Shown piece after piece: positions 1 through 6,582 of a stretch of 64,000 nt of DNA. The stretch is from Ruania zhangjianzhongii (lineage in GTDB: Bacteria; Actinomycetota; Actinomycetes; Actinomycetales; Beutenbergiaceae). Under the pieces are notes generated by a model that saw only the letters and a program-made list of their open reading frames with translations, made no database searches and was not told the DNA's origin. Both the position numbers and the translations under genes were made by a program. Location of the stretch: positions 3,028,882-3,092,881 of the forward strand of contig NZ_CP042828.1 in assembly GCF_008000995.1 (NCBI RefSeq), written 5' to 3'. Numbering within the stretch: the stretch's first letter is position 1; every line of letters starts with the position of its first letter.

Positions 1-2
1 CC

Positions 3-131
3 TGGCACGCCGTCGCTGCCGGTGTGGTGGTGGAGACAATTGCGTTCGCATCAAAGAAGGTCACTCCTCACGGGCGCGCCGCGCTCGCGGCGACAGGGAT
101 GTTCCTGGGAAAGGCCACATCGGCCCGTTAG
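3..131 (+). CDS. 3' end of an unidentified protein (5' end outside window)
   Basis: An open frame runs in from the left edge and encodes 42 residues ending KATSAR before a TAG. The composition (AAGVVVETIAFASKK followed by ALAATGMFLGK) suggests a short hydrophobic segment and a basic tail. Codon third positions are G/C-rich, as in the rest of the window. No family is recognised. Its stop overlaps by a few bases the stop of the small reverse gene at 128-244, so the two converge. It could be a chance frame, since no start is visible. Confidence 0.35.
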   Translation, partial: WHAVAAGVVVETIAFASKKVTPHGRAALAATGMFLGKATSAR

Positions 132-244
132 TCAGCGACCCCCGATCCGATCGACCGCGGTGAAGTCGCCGAGGATCGTCTGAGTCGCCGCGCGAAACGG
201 CCGCCGTTGCTGGGTTGACCGGTGGCCTTGCGACGGGCAGTCAT
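128..244 (-). CDS. Small mobile-element protein, 38 aa
   Basis: ATG at 244 starts a 38-residue basic peptide (MTARRKATGQPSNGGRFARR...). The segment TGQPSNGGRFA resembles the N-terminus of small proteins often found on actinobacterial integrative elements and phages (recalled, not searched). Its ATG overlaps the TGA of the preceding reverse-strand frame (ATGA, 241-244), so the two were translationally coupled. Homologues are usually longer, so this is probably a truncated copy. Its role is unknown. Confidence 0.4.
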   Translation of the reverse strand: MTARRKATGQPSNGGRFARRLRRSSATSPRSIGSGVAD

Positions 245-478
245 CTGCGCACCCCTAGTGCGATGTCGGCGACTTCGCGGACGCGACCGCCGGTGTCGAC
301 GGCGCGCTGCACCGCGCCCACGCCAGAGACGTACATCGTCGGGCCGGCTCCGCTGAGGTCGACGAGCACCCGTCCCTCTTCGAGTGTGCTGGCGCCGTCA
401 ACCATTCCCAGCAACTTATCGTGTCCAAGCGTATAAGTATAGGTCGTGCGCCGGTCCGGATCGCTGACGCCACGACAT
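241..478 (-). pseudogene. C-terminal fragment of an unidentified element-borne protein
   Basis: Reading leftward to TGA at 241, a coherent frame gives TYTLGHDKLLGMVDGAST, then RVLVDLSGAGPTMYVSGVG and REVADIALGVRR. It has no start of its own. At about 450-480 it runs into a different frame that encodes the N-terminus of an integrase. The natural reading is that a deletion joined the 5' end of the integrase to the 3' end of another element gene. Overlap with the next small ORF (ATGA) supports the idea that the 3' part was once a real gene. Function unknown. Confidence 0.45.
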
Positions 479-596
479 GGCTGTCTGGGTCGTTCGGATC
501 GATGGGCTCGTACCAGCGGATCTGGTAGAGGGTGCGTCCGGCTGCATCCTGGTATTTGGTGACCGACCCGCGACCGTTTTCACGCTTGCGTTTCAT
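447..596 (-). pseudogene. Tyrosine-type integrase, N-terminal remnant
   Basis: ATG at 596 starts MKRKRENGRGSVTKYQDAAG, followed by RTLYQIRWYEP. This is the typical N-terminal arm-binding start of actinobacterial phage and ICE integrases. Similarity stops after about 45 residues, where the frame loses integrase character and merges with an unrelated fragment. The core-binding and catalytic domains (the R...H-R...Y residues) are absent, so it cannot recombine DNA. The start overlaps the stop of the excisionase-like gene (ATGA at 593-596), the usual xis-int order. Confidence 0.7.
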
Positions 597-811
597 ACGA
601 CGTCATTGAGCATGAGAATGTCGAGGACATGCCTGCGTGGGGTGAGCTTGCGGTCTCCAAACTCGACGTACTGAATCTGTCCTTCGTCCATCGCCGCGTA
701 GACCGTTCGACGGTCGACGCCGAGGACGGCCGCAACCTCTCGAGCGGTGAGGGTCCCCTTCGCGGCGGCGACGAGCTCGGGCACGCTCTGGGCCTGGTCG
801 TTGGTAGTCAT
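593..811 (-). CDS. Excisionase-like HTH (MerR/AlpA fold) protein, 72 aa
   Basis: ATG at 811 starts MTTNDQAQSVPELVAAAKG; the core LTAREVAAVLGVDRRTVYAA is a winged-helix of the excisionase/helix-turn-helix-17 type, followed by a basic wing and LTPRRHVLDILM. A longer frame extends upstream across the tRNA remnant, but only the part from 811 is protein-like. Such genes act as recombination directionality factors next to an integrase. The neighbouring integrase is broken, so this gene is probably a relic that still has an intact frame. Confidence 0.75.
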   Translation of the reverse strand: MTTNDQAQSVPELVAAAKGTLTAREVAAVLGVDRRTVYAAMDEGQIQYVEFGDRKLTPRRHVLDILMLNDVV

Positions 812-925
812 GCCCGGGGTGTGTGCGGGTGGCCGGCGCTTTGACCCGGATGGTGCCGAACTTCCCTGTTCTACTGGCCACCCCTTGGGTGGGACCACAA
901 ATGGGACCACGGGGGGGTCGGAGAC

Positions 926-1008
926 GGTCCGAGGATGTTGGAATCGTTGAGATTCCGGCACTCGGGCGACCCGTTCGGCGTGGGGGTTCAAGTCCCCCTC
1001 GGACACCG
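926..1008 (+). pseudogene. Degraded Leu-type tRNA / candidate attachment site
   Basis: A 5-bp T-stem GGGGG (982-986) / CCCCC (994-998) encloses a 7-nt T-loop TTCAAGT and is followed by TCGGACACC. The complement GTCCGAG lies at 927-933 and pairs with CTCGGAC at 998-1004. A small variable-arm-like hairpin CGGG-cga-CCCG is at 963-973. Only about 48 nt separate the acceptor and T arms, too few for both a D arm and an anticodon arm, and the 3' end reads ACCG instead of ACCA. It therefore looks like a decayed class II (Leu/Ser) tRNA. Position beside xis/int suggests an att site. The rest of 812-1269 holds only the terminator below. Confidence 0.55.
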
Positions 1009-1031
1009 ATGTGATGTCTCGCGACATCGTG

Positions 1032-1066
1032 AACGGCTGAACCCCGGTTGTGGGGGTTCAGCCGTT
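1032..1066 (+). terminator. Strong hairpin after the tRNA remnant
   Basis: AACGGCTGAACCCC (1032-1045) pairs perfectly with GGGGTTCAGCCGTT (1053-1066) around a 7-nt loop, giving 14 bp. The T tract after it is weak (tgtggttgg). Its place 24 bp after the tRNA-like 3' end fits a former tRNA terminator. Nothing recognisable lies between it and 1270. Confidence 0.75.
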
Positions 1067-1269
1067 TGTGGTTGGTCGTCGTGGGTGGCGTCGAGGCTGT
1101 GTTCGGTGAGGATCTCGCAGGCCGGCGACCGTGACACGCCCGAAGCGGATCGACGAGTCGGGTCCTTCCTTCCGGCCAGCAACACTCATAGTTCACCCCT
1201 CCGACTCGGCAAGTTCAAGCGCGCTCGGTATCGTCGCCTGGGCCACCCACCCCGCAGGACTGGAGAACC

Positions 1270-2043
1270 ATGAAGGTCTATGCCCACCGCGGCGCCTCGA
1301 TCGAGCTGCCCGAGAACACCCTCGCCGCGTTCGCACGCGCGATCGAGATCGGTGCGGAAGGAATCGAGCTCGACACCTACCGGGCCAAAGATGGCACCGC
1401 CGTCGTGATCCACGACGACACCCTGGACCGGACGACCAGTGCGAGCGGTCCAGTCAAGGAGCGCACCGCCGTCGAACTCGGCGAAATCGACGCCGGCAAC
1501 GGCGAGAAGGTCCCTTCTCTTCAGGAGGTGCTAGCGCTGGCCGCCGGCAGGGTGCGGGTGAACATCGAGATCAAGGACCCCGAAGCGGTCGACGCGGTCA
1601 TCGAGACGGTCGCGAAGTTCGACAACCTCGACTGGTTCGCTTCTGGCGCACACTGGGATGCGCTCACCGACCTCCGCGAGCGCGTCGGCGCCGAGGTGTT
1701 CCCGCTGTCGCTGGGCATCGCCGAGAACGGCGCGAAGCTGATCGAGCGCTACCGTGACCAGCTCACCGACGACCAGGCCGCGAACGTCAAGACGTACGCG
1801 AGCGACTGGACTGTGGCACTTGAGCGAGCGCTGGCGATCGGCGCGTCCGGGCTGTCGATCTATGAGGTCGGCCTGACGTCCGAGATCATCGCGGCTATCC
1901 ACGCCGCCGGGCTCGAGGTCTGGGTCTGGACGATCAACGACCCTGCCCGTGCGCTGGAGATCGCAGCGATGGGGGCAGATGCCGTCTGCACCGATGCACC
2001 TGCTGAAGTGATCGCTGCCCGTGCAGCGGGGGCCGTCGCCTGA
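1270..2043 (+). CDS. Glycerophosphodiester phosphodiesterase (GDPD), cytosolic
   Basis: The 257-residue product hydrolyses glycerophosphodiesters to an alcohol and glycerol-3-phosphate. Family signatures are clear: AHRG (H6-R7), PENT (E15-N16), GIELD (E33, D35) and the second catalytic histidine in VIHDDTLDRT (H48). There is no signal peptide, so it is UgpQ-like and intracellular. GGAGAA lies just before ATG at 1270. The gene stands alone beside the element remnant; its stop is 17 bp from the stop of the convergent IclR gene. Confidence 0.9.
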   Translation: MKVYAHRGASIELPENTLAAFARAIEIGAEGIELDTYRAKDGTAVVIHDDTLDRTTSASGPVKERTAVELGEIDAGNGEKVPSLQEVLALAAGRVRVNIEIKDPEAVDAVIETVAKFDNLDWFASGAHWDALTDLRERVGAEVFPLSLGIAENGAKLIERYRDQLTDDQAANVKTYASDWTVALERALAIGASGLSIYEVGLTSEIIAAIHAAGLEVWVWTINDPARALEIAAMGADAVCTDAPAEVIAARAAGAVA

Positions 2044-2059
2044 GCGCAACTCTCGCCGC

Positions 2060-2836
2060 TCAGGCCCGCAGGGCCTCCGGCAGGCTCGCCGCCGGCGCCC
2101 CCAGCGACAGCGAGACGTCCCGGGCTGCATGGATCACCTGGGGCGCGAGCGCGGTGGCGTCGGCGAGCGAGAAGTAGAAGACCGGGCCGGACACGCTGAT
2201 CCCGCCGATGGCGTGACCGCGGTGGTCGAACACCGGGGCGCCGACGCAGCGGATCCCCTCCCGGTCCTCCTCGTCGTCCAGGCAGTATCCGTTCGCACGT
2301 ATCCGGGCGAGCTCGAAGAGCAGCCCTTCGGTGCTGGTGATGGTCTTGGGCGTCTTGGCAACGAGCCGGGTGGCGTCGATATGCCGGTCGCGCACGCCGT
2401 CGGGCAGGAACGCCAGGATCGACTTGCCGGTCGCTGTGCAGTGCAGGTCCACCTGCATGCCGACCACCGAGGCGAGCCGATAGGCGGCCCGGCTCTCCAG
2501 CTTGTCGACGTACTGGGCACAGTCTCCGGCGAGGATGCCGAAGTGGATGGTCTCATCGGTGTGCGCCTGCAGCTGCAGCAGCGCCGGCCGCGAGTGCACG
2601 GCGTAGTCCATCGAGGTGAGCACCTTCCCGGCCAGCTCCAGCACTTTGGACCCGTGCTGGTACCGGCCGCCGGCCACCTTCTTCGCGTAGCCGAGCTCGA
2701 TCAGGCTCTGCACGATCCGGTAGGTGGAGGCCGCCGGCAGGCCGGCGGCGCGGGAGAGATCACCGAGCGTGATCGGGTCCGAGTGCTGCACCAGCAGCTC
2801 CAACACACCGAATCCGCGCTGCAACGACTGCATCAT
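2060..2836 (-). CDS. IclR-family transcriptional regulator
   Basis: The 258-residue protein has an N-terminal winged HTH (QRGFGVLELLVQHSDPITLGDLSRAAGLPAASTYRIVQSL split over residues 4-45) and a C-terminal GAF-like effector domain with CTATGKSILAFLP and the usual RANGYCLDDEED region. It is the last gene of a leftward operon SDR - SelA-like - iclR. Its ATG overlaps the upstream stop (ATGA, 2833-2836). The two palindromes at 4721-4735 and 4841-4855 are its likely operators, making it a local repressor or activator of both divergent units. The ligand is unknown. Confidence 0.92.
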   Translation of the reverse strand: MMQSLQRGFGVLELLVQHSDPITLGDLSRAAGLPAASTYRIVQSLIELGYAKKVAGGRYQHGSKVLELAGKVLTSMDYAVHSRPALLQLQAHTDETIHFGILAGDCAQYVDKLESRAAYRLASVVGMQVDLHCTATGKSILAFLPDGVRDRHIDATRLVAKTPKTITSTEGLLFELARIRANGYCLDDEEDREGIRCVGAPVFDHRGHAIGGISVSGPVFYFSLADATALAPQVIHAARDVSLSLGAPAASLPEALRA

Positions 2837-3966
2837 CGCCCAGCGCCCCCAGCCCTGGTGAACGCCTCTGTCACCCGCCGGGTGACGGTCTGCACATCAG
2901 CATCGTCGACCAGCTCGGCGTTCAGCCAGATCGCCCGCGGATCGGCCACGAACACCACGATCGGCTCGGTCCCGGCGGCGAGCTGCTCGGCGATCGCGGC
3001 CGCCGGTGGATAGCTCCCGGCCGGCCACTGCAGCCGCACCCGCGGCATCGGCCGCCCCGCCTCGCCCGGCCAGTCCCGCACCGCGTCTACGGCGTCGATT
3101 TCGGACCAAGCGCGCACCCACTGCGCAGTGACCGCCTCGGCCCGCCGCAGATCGGCATCGAGATCCCGCTCCAGCCACAGCTCCAGGGCGGTGAGCAGGC
3201 CGATCGTCTCCTCCTTGCCCACCTTGGCCACCCGCCCGAACCGTTGCCACGGGAAGGCGTGCATCCGGACCGCGTCCAGGAACTCCTTCTTCCCCACCAT
3301 CAGCCCGGAGGCCTGCGGGCCACGGATCTCCTTTCCGCCGCTGAACAGCGCCACAGCTGCACCTGCCTGGGTGAACCGCCACAGGTTCTCTCGGGGAGGC
3401 AGCTGGGCTGCGCCGTCGACGATCACCGGCACCGGCGCCGCCTGGGCGATCTCGAGGACCTCCTCAAGCGGTAGCGCCGCCTCAGTCAGGTGCTCACCAG
3501 CGACATAGAGGATCGCCGCCGTCCGGGGAGTGACCGCTGCCTCCAGCTCCCAGCCGAAGGTCTGGATGGCGTTCCCGACCTCCACCACCTGCGCACCGGC
3601 GAGAGTGAGCACGTTGTCGTACGGGATCCGGTGCGCGCGTTGGATGATGATCTCGCGCCGGCCCAGCGCCCCGGCACCATACTCGAGCACCTGCCAGAGC
3701 CGGCGCTGATCATCACCGGTCATCGCGGCCAGGGCGCTGAGCATCAGTCCGGCAGAGGCGCTGCCGACGATCAGCGCATCCTCGTTCCGGGTCAGTGCCG
3801 CCACCCGGTCCGAAGCCGCCCGGGCGAGCTCGGCCATGTCCACGAACTGCCCGGCTGCCTCGTCCATCGCAGCCCGCACCGCCGGGAGCATGATCGATCC
3901 GCCGAGCATGGTGAGGGTGTTGTGGGCGTTGATGACTCGGCGAACTCCGAGGTCTGCATAGGTCAC
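2833..3966 (-). CDS. SelA-like PLP enzyme (D-glucosaminate-6-P ammonia-lyase / DgaE type)
   Basis: Starting at GTG 3966 (GTGA overlap with the SDR stop) the product is 377 aa and begins TYADLGVRRVINAHNTLTMLGG, the hallmark opening of the SelA-fold DgaE family. The PLP-lysine is in SGGKEIRGPQ (about K212) and the cofactor-ring aspartate in VIVDGAAQ (D184). Family members eliminate ammonia from amino-sugar acids or act on small amino acids; they are not selenocysteine synthases despite the frequent annotation. No selB or selenocysteine tRNA is seen here. With a D-aminoacylase-type enzyme and an SDR in the same regulon, a role in catabolism of an N-acylated amino-sugar acid or D-amino acid is plausible. 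Confidence 0.85.
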   Translation of the reverse strand: MTYADLGVRRVINAHNTLTMLGGSIMLPAVRAAMDEAAGQFVDMAELARAASDRVAALTRNEDALIVGSASAGLMLSALAAMTGDDQRRLWQVLEYGAGALGRREIIIQRAHRIPYDNVLTLAGAQVVEVGNAIQTFGWELEAAVTPRTAAILYVAGEHLTEAALPLEEVLEIAQAAPVPVIVDGAAQLPPRENLWRFTQAGAAVALFSGGKEIRGPQASGLMVGKKEFLDAVRMHAFPWQRFGRVAKVGKEETIGLLTALELWLERDLDADLRRAEAVTAQWVRAWSEIDAVDAVRDWPGEAGRPMPRVRLQWPAGSYPPAAAIAEQLAAGTEPIVVFVADPRAIWLNAELVDDADVQTVTRRVTEAFTRAGGAGR

Positions 3967-4712
3967 CACTCGTCGGCTCCCACCGCTGTGGAGATCATCC
4001 GGAACCCGCCGGCGGTCAGCCCGCCGTCCACGGTCAGCGTGGTGCCGGTGATCCAGCTTGCCCGGTCCGAGGCGAGGAACAGCACGGCGTGCGCCACGTC
4101 TTCCGGCAACCCGACCCGGCCCATCGGGTACCAGCGCGCGAGCTGGTCGAAGATGGCCGGGTTGGACTCCTCCCGCGAGCGCCACGCCGGCGTACGCACG
4201 GTGCCCGGGGCGACGGCGTTGGCTCGGATGCCGAAGGGACCGTACCGGACCGCGAGGTTCTGGGTCAGGCTCTCCAGCCCCGCTTTCGCCGCACTGTAGG
4301 ACGGCTGGCCATAGGCGGCGTGGCCGTTCACCGAGCCGATGTTGATGATCACCCCGGCGCGGCGCGCGATCATCGCCGGCAGCACAGCCCGGGCGAGGTA
4401 GAAACCGCCGTCGAGGGCGATCGCCCGTTCGCGCTGCCACTCGGCGTCGGTCATCTCGTGCAGGCCGGCCGCTTCGGCCACGGCCGCGCCGTGCACCAGG
4501 ATGTCCACGCCAAGGCCGATCGCGTCGATAGCGTCCCGGACGGCAGCAGAGTCGGCCACGTCCACACTGATCGTCGGTACCTGCGGATGCTCACCGCGCA
4601 GGTCGAGCGCGTAGACGTCCGCTCCGGCCTCGGCGAGCTGGGAGCAGATCTCGGCCCCGATGCCGGAGGCCCCGCCGGAGACCGCCACCACCTTCCCGCT
4701 GAACTCCGCCAT
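3963..4712 (-). CDS. SDR-family oxidoreductase
   Basis: Classical short-chain dehydrogenase of 249 aa: GGASGIG nucleotide-binding turn (residues 13-19), catalytic S127, Y139 and K143 (QPSYSAAKAG). The usual NNAG motif is replaced by HGAA. The start at 4712 (MAEFSG) has AAAGGA 6 nt upstream; the alternative ATG at 4718 leaves no room for a ribosome site. An IclR-type operator (4721-4735) lies directly before the start. First gene of the operon with the SelA-like enzyme and iclR; it probably oxidises or reduces a pathway intermediate with NAD(P). Confidence 0.9.
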   Translation of the reverse strand: MAEFSGKVVAVSGGASGIGAEICSQLAEAGADVYALDLRGEHPQVPTISVDVADSAAVRDAIDAIGLGVDILVHGAAVAEAAGLHEMTDAEWQRERAIALDGGFYLARAVLPAMIARRAGVIINIGSVNGHAAYGQPSYSAAKAGLESLTQNLAVRYGPFGIRANAVAPGTVRTPAWRSREESNPAIFDQLARWYPMGRVGLPEDVAHAVLFLASDRASWITGTTLTVDGGLTAGGFRMISTAVGADEW

Positions 4713-4720
4713 ACCCATCC

Positions 4721-4735
4721 TTTCGCTGAGCGAAA
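4721..4735. promoter_or_regulatory. IclR operator, left copy
   Basis: TTTCGCTGAGCGAAA is a perfect 15-bp palindrome 8 bp upstream of the SDR start. A near-identical element lies at 4841-4855. Two copies between divergent genes next to an iclR gene make it the probable IclR binding site; it lies downstream of the predicted leftward transcription start. Confidence 0.8.
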
Positions 4736-4754
4736 CCGGTTTGAGCTGCCCGAA

Positions 4755-4784
4755 ACGCTAGGGCAAGGCCCGGGGCGCTGTCCA
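4755..4784 (-). promoter_or_regulatory. Promoter of the SDR-SelA-like-iclR operon
   Basis: Reading leftward, TGGACA (4784-4779) and TAGCGT (4760-4755) are separated by 18 bp. The start would fall near 4748, giving a leader of about 35 nt that contains the operator at 4721-4735. Confidence 0.55.
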
Positions 4785-4789
4785 GACCC

Positions 4790-4820
4790 TTGACGGCTGT
4801 TCCGGCGCACACCCATACTC
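4790..4820 (+). promoter_or_regulatory. Promoter of the amidohydrolase gene, probably leaderless
   Basis: TTGACG (4790-4795) and CATACT (4815-4820) are 19 bp apart. The predicted start site is 4826-4827, which is the ATG itself. The operator at 4841-4855 would then sit at about +15 to +30. Confidence 0.5.
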
Positions 4821-4825
4821 CACGC

Positions 4826-6520
4826 ATGGGGGAAAGCCATTTTGCTCAGCGAAATTCGCAAGCGGACCTGCGCGATCCCGCCTCGCCCGGCACATCGGCT
4901 GAACCGGACCTCGTCATCCGCGGCGCACAGGTGCTCGATGGCACCGGGGCGCCGGCCGTCGCGGCCGATGTGGCCGTGTCCGGCGGACAGATCGTCGCCG
5001 TCGGTGCGGTGCCACGCGCGGGCCGCACCGAGATCGACGCGCGCGGACTGACCCTCTCCCCCGGGTTCATCGACCTGCATGCCCATGCGGACCTGGCGCT
5101 GCTGACCGCACCGGAGCGCCGGAGCGCGATCACCCAAGGGGTCACCACCGAGGTCATCGGCCAGGACGGCCTCTCCTACGCACCCACCGGCGCGGCCACC
5201 CGCGCACTGGTCCACGAGCGCATCCACGGGTGGAACGGCCCGCCGCCACCCGAGGGGGTCCACGGTGACCAGGTGGCGGACTTCCTCGCGCAGATCAGCG
5301 GCGCCGCCACCAACGCCGCCTATCTGGCGCCGCACGGCACGATCCGCGCCGAGGTGATGGGGCTGTCCCCCCGGGCCGCGAGCACAGCGGAGATCGAGGC
5401 GATGTGCACGCTGCTGGAGGTGGCCCTGGCCGACGGCGCGGTCGGACTGTCCGCCGGTCTCACCTACGTCCCGGGGGTCTACGCCACCGCGGACGAGCTG
5501 CGCGCTCTGTGCGCGGTGGTCGCCGCCCACGGCGGCTACTACGCCCCCCACCATCGCAGCTATGGCCGCGGCGCCCTCGAGGCGTATGCCCAGTGCCTGG
5601 ACCTGGCCCGCCAGACCGGAGTGGCCCTGCACCTGACCCATGCCCACCTGAGCTTCGCCGTCAACCGTGGCAGAGCAGCGGAGCTGCTGGAGATGGTCGA
5701 CGGCGCTGCTCGGGAGGGTCTGGACGTCACCATGGACACCTATCCTTACGCGGCAGGTTCCAGCTACTTGCACTCGCTGCTGGCCTCCGCCCACCAGAAC
5801 GGCAGCAGTTCCGAACTGCTGGCGCTCCTGGGCAACGAGACGTTCCGCAGCCAGATCGCCCACGAGCTGGAGGTCACCGGCACCGATGGGTCGCACGGTG
5901 TCCCGGTGGACTGGAGCCGGATCGTGATCTCCTCCTCCGGTCATACCGACGCGATCGGGCGCTCGATCGCGGACCTGGCCGATGCCGCCGGCTCCCGCCC
6001 GGTCGAGGTGTTCGCCGAGCTGGTCGTCGACGACGAGCTCGGCACGATGTGCGTGGTGCACGAAGGGGACGAGGCCAATGTCCGCGCGATCATGGCGCAC
6101 CCCGCGCAGATGGCCGGTAGCGACGGCCTGCTCACCGGCGAACGTCCGCATCCGCGGGCGTTCGGCACCTTTGCCCGCTACCTCGGCAGGTACTCGCGCG
6201 AACTCGGCATCGTGCCGCTGCCGCAGATGGTGCACAAGATGACCGGCGCACCGGCACAGCGGCTCGGTCTGCCCGACCGGGGTCGGATCGCGGTCGGCGC
6301 CCAGGCCGATCTGGTCTGTTTCGACGCCGAGACGATCATCGACCACGCCAGCTACACCGATCCTCGACTGCCGGCGTCCGGCGTCGAGCACGTCCTGGTG
6401 AACGGGACCGCAGTGCTCACCGGCGGCACACCGACCGGTGCCCGCCCCGGTACCGCCCTTCGGCGCACCGATCCTTCAGAGGTCCGCACCCGATACGGAC
6501 CACCGTCGGCCGCACGTTGA
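4826..6520 (+). CDS. D-aminoacylase / N-acyl-D-amino-acid deacylase family amidohydrolase
   Basis: The 564-residue protein belongs to the amidohydrolase superfamily, D-aminoacylase branch: PDLVIRGAQVLDGTG at the start of the urease-like beta domain, metal ligands in GFIDLHAHAD (H85, H87), then THAHLS, and the D-aminoacylase C-terminal part RLGLPDRGRIAVGAQADLVCFD. These enzymes cut N-acyl groups from D-amino acids or related compounds using zinc. A frame from TTG 4790 is possible, but ATG 4826 sits at the predicted transcription start and is preferred. It is divergent from the IclR operon, is followed by a binding-protein gene, and carries an IclR operator within its first codons. Confidence 0.85.
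   Translation: MGESHFAQRNSQADLRDPASPGTSAEPDLVIRGAQVLDGTGAPAVAADVAVSGGQIVAVGAVPRAGRTEIDARGLTLSPGFIDLHAHADLALLTAPERRSAITQGVTTEVIGQDGLSYAPTGAATRALVHERIHGWNGPPPPEGVHGDQVADFLAQISGAATNAAYLAPHGTIRAEVMGLSPRAASTAEIEAMCTLLEVALADGAVGLSAGLTYVPGVYATADELRALCAVVAAHGGYYAPHHRSYGRGALEAYAQCLDLARQTGVALHLTHAHLSFAVNRGRAAELLEMVDGAAREGLDVTMDTYPYAAGSSYLHSLLASAHQNGSSSELLALLGNETFRSQIAHELEVTGTDGSHGVPVDWSRIVISSSGHTDAIGRSIADLADAAGSRPVEVFAELVVDDELGTMCVVHEGDEANVRAIMAHPAQMAGSDGLLTGERPHPRAFGTFARYLGRYSRELGIVPLPQMVHKMTGAPAQRLGLPDRGRIAVGAQADLVCFDAETIIDHASYTDPRLPASGVEHVLVNGTAVLTGGTPTGARPGTALRRTDPSEVRTRYGPPSAAR
4841..4855. promoter_or_regulatory. IclR operator, right copy
   Basis: TTTTGCTCAGCGAAA matches the left palindrome at 4721 with two differences. 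It lies inside the first codons of the amidohydrolase gene, where bound protein would block early elongation rather than polymerase binding. Confidence 0.7.
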
Positions 6521-6582
6521 TGGCTGACACCTCACCGACGCATCGCAGCGTCGGCGTGCACATCTCGAGAGGGGAGATCACG

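Noticed and set aside
926-1008. A functional tRNA-Leu gene
   Set aside because: The space between acceptor and T arms is too short for D and anticodon arms, no anticodon loop with T33 can be formed, and the 3' end is CCG.
988-1185. Reverse-strand ORF between the terminator and the GDPD gene
   Set aside because: It runs through the terminator hairpin and the tRNA remnant, lacks a ribosome site and shows no family features.
2833-3966. Selenocysteine synthase SelA
   Set aside because: The protein is about 80 residues shorter than SelA, opens with the DgaE-type NAHNTLT motif and lies in a catabolic operon without selB, selD or selC.
4451-6391. Open frame of 646 codons antisense to the amidohydrolase
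   Set aside because: Covers conserved amidohydrolase coding sequence; its own translation has no domain and runs into the SDR in the wrong frame.
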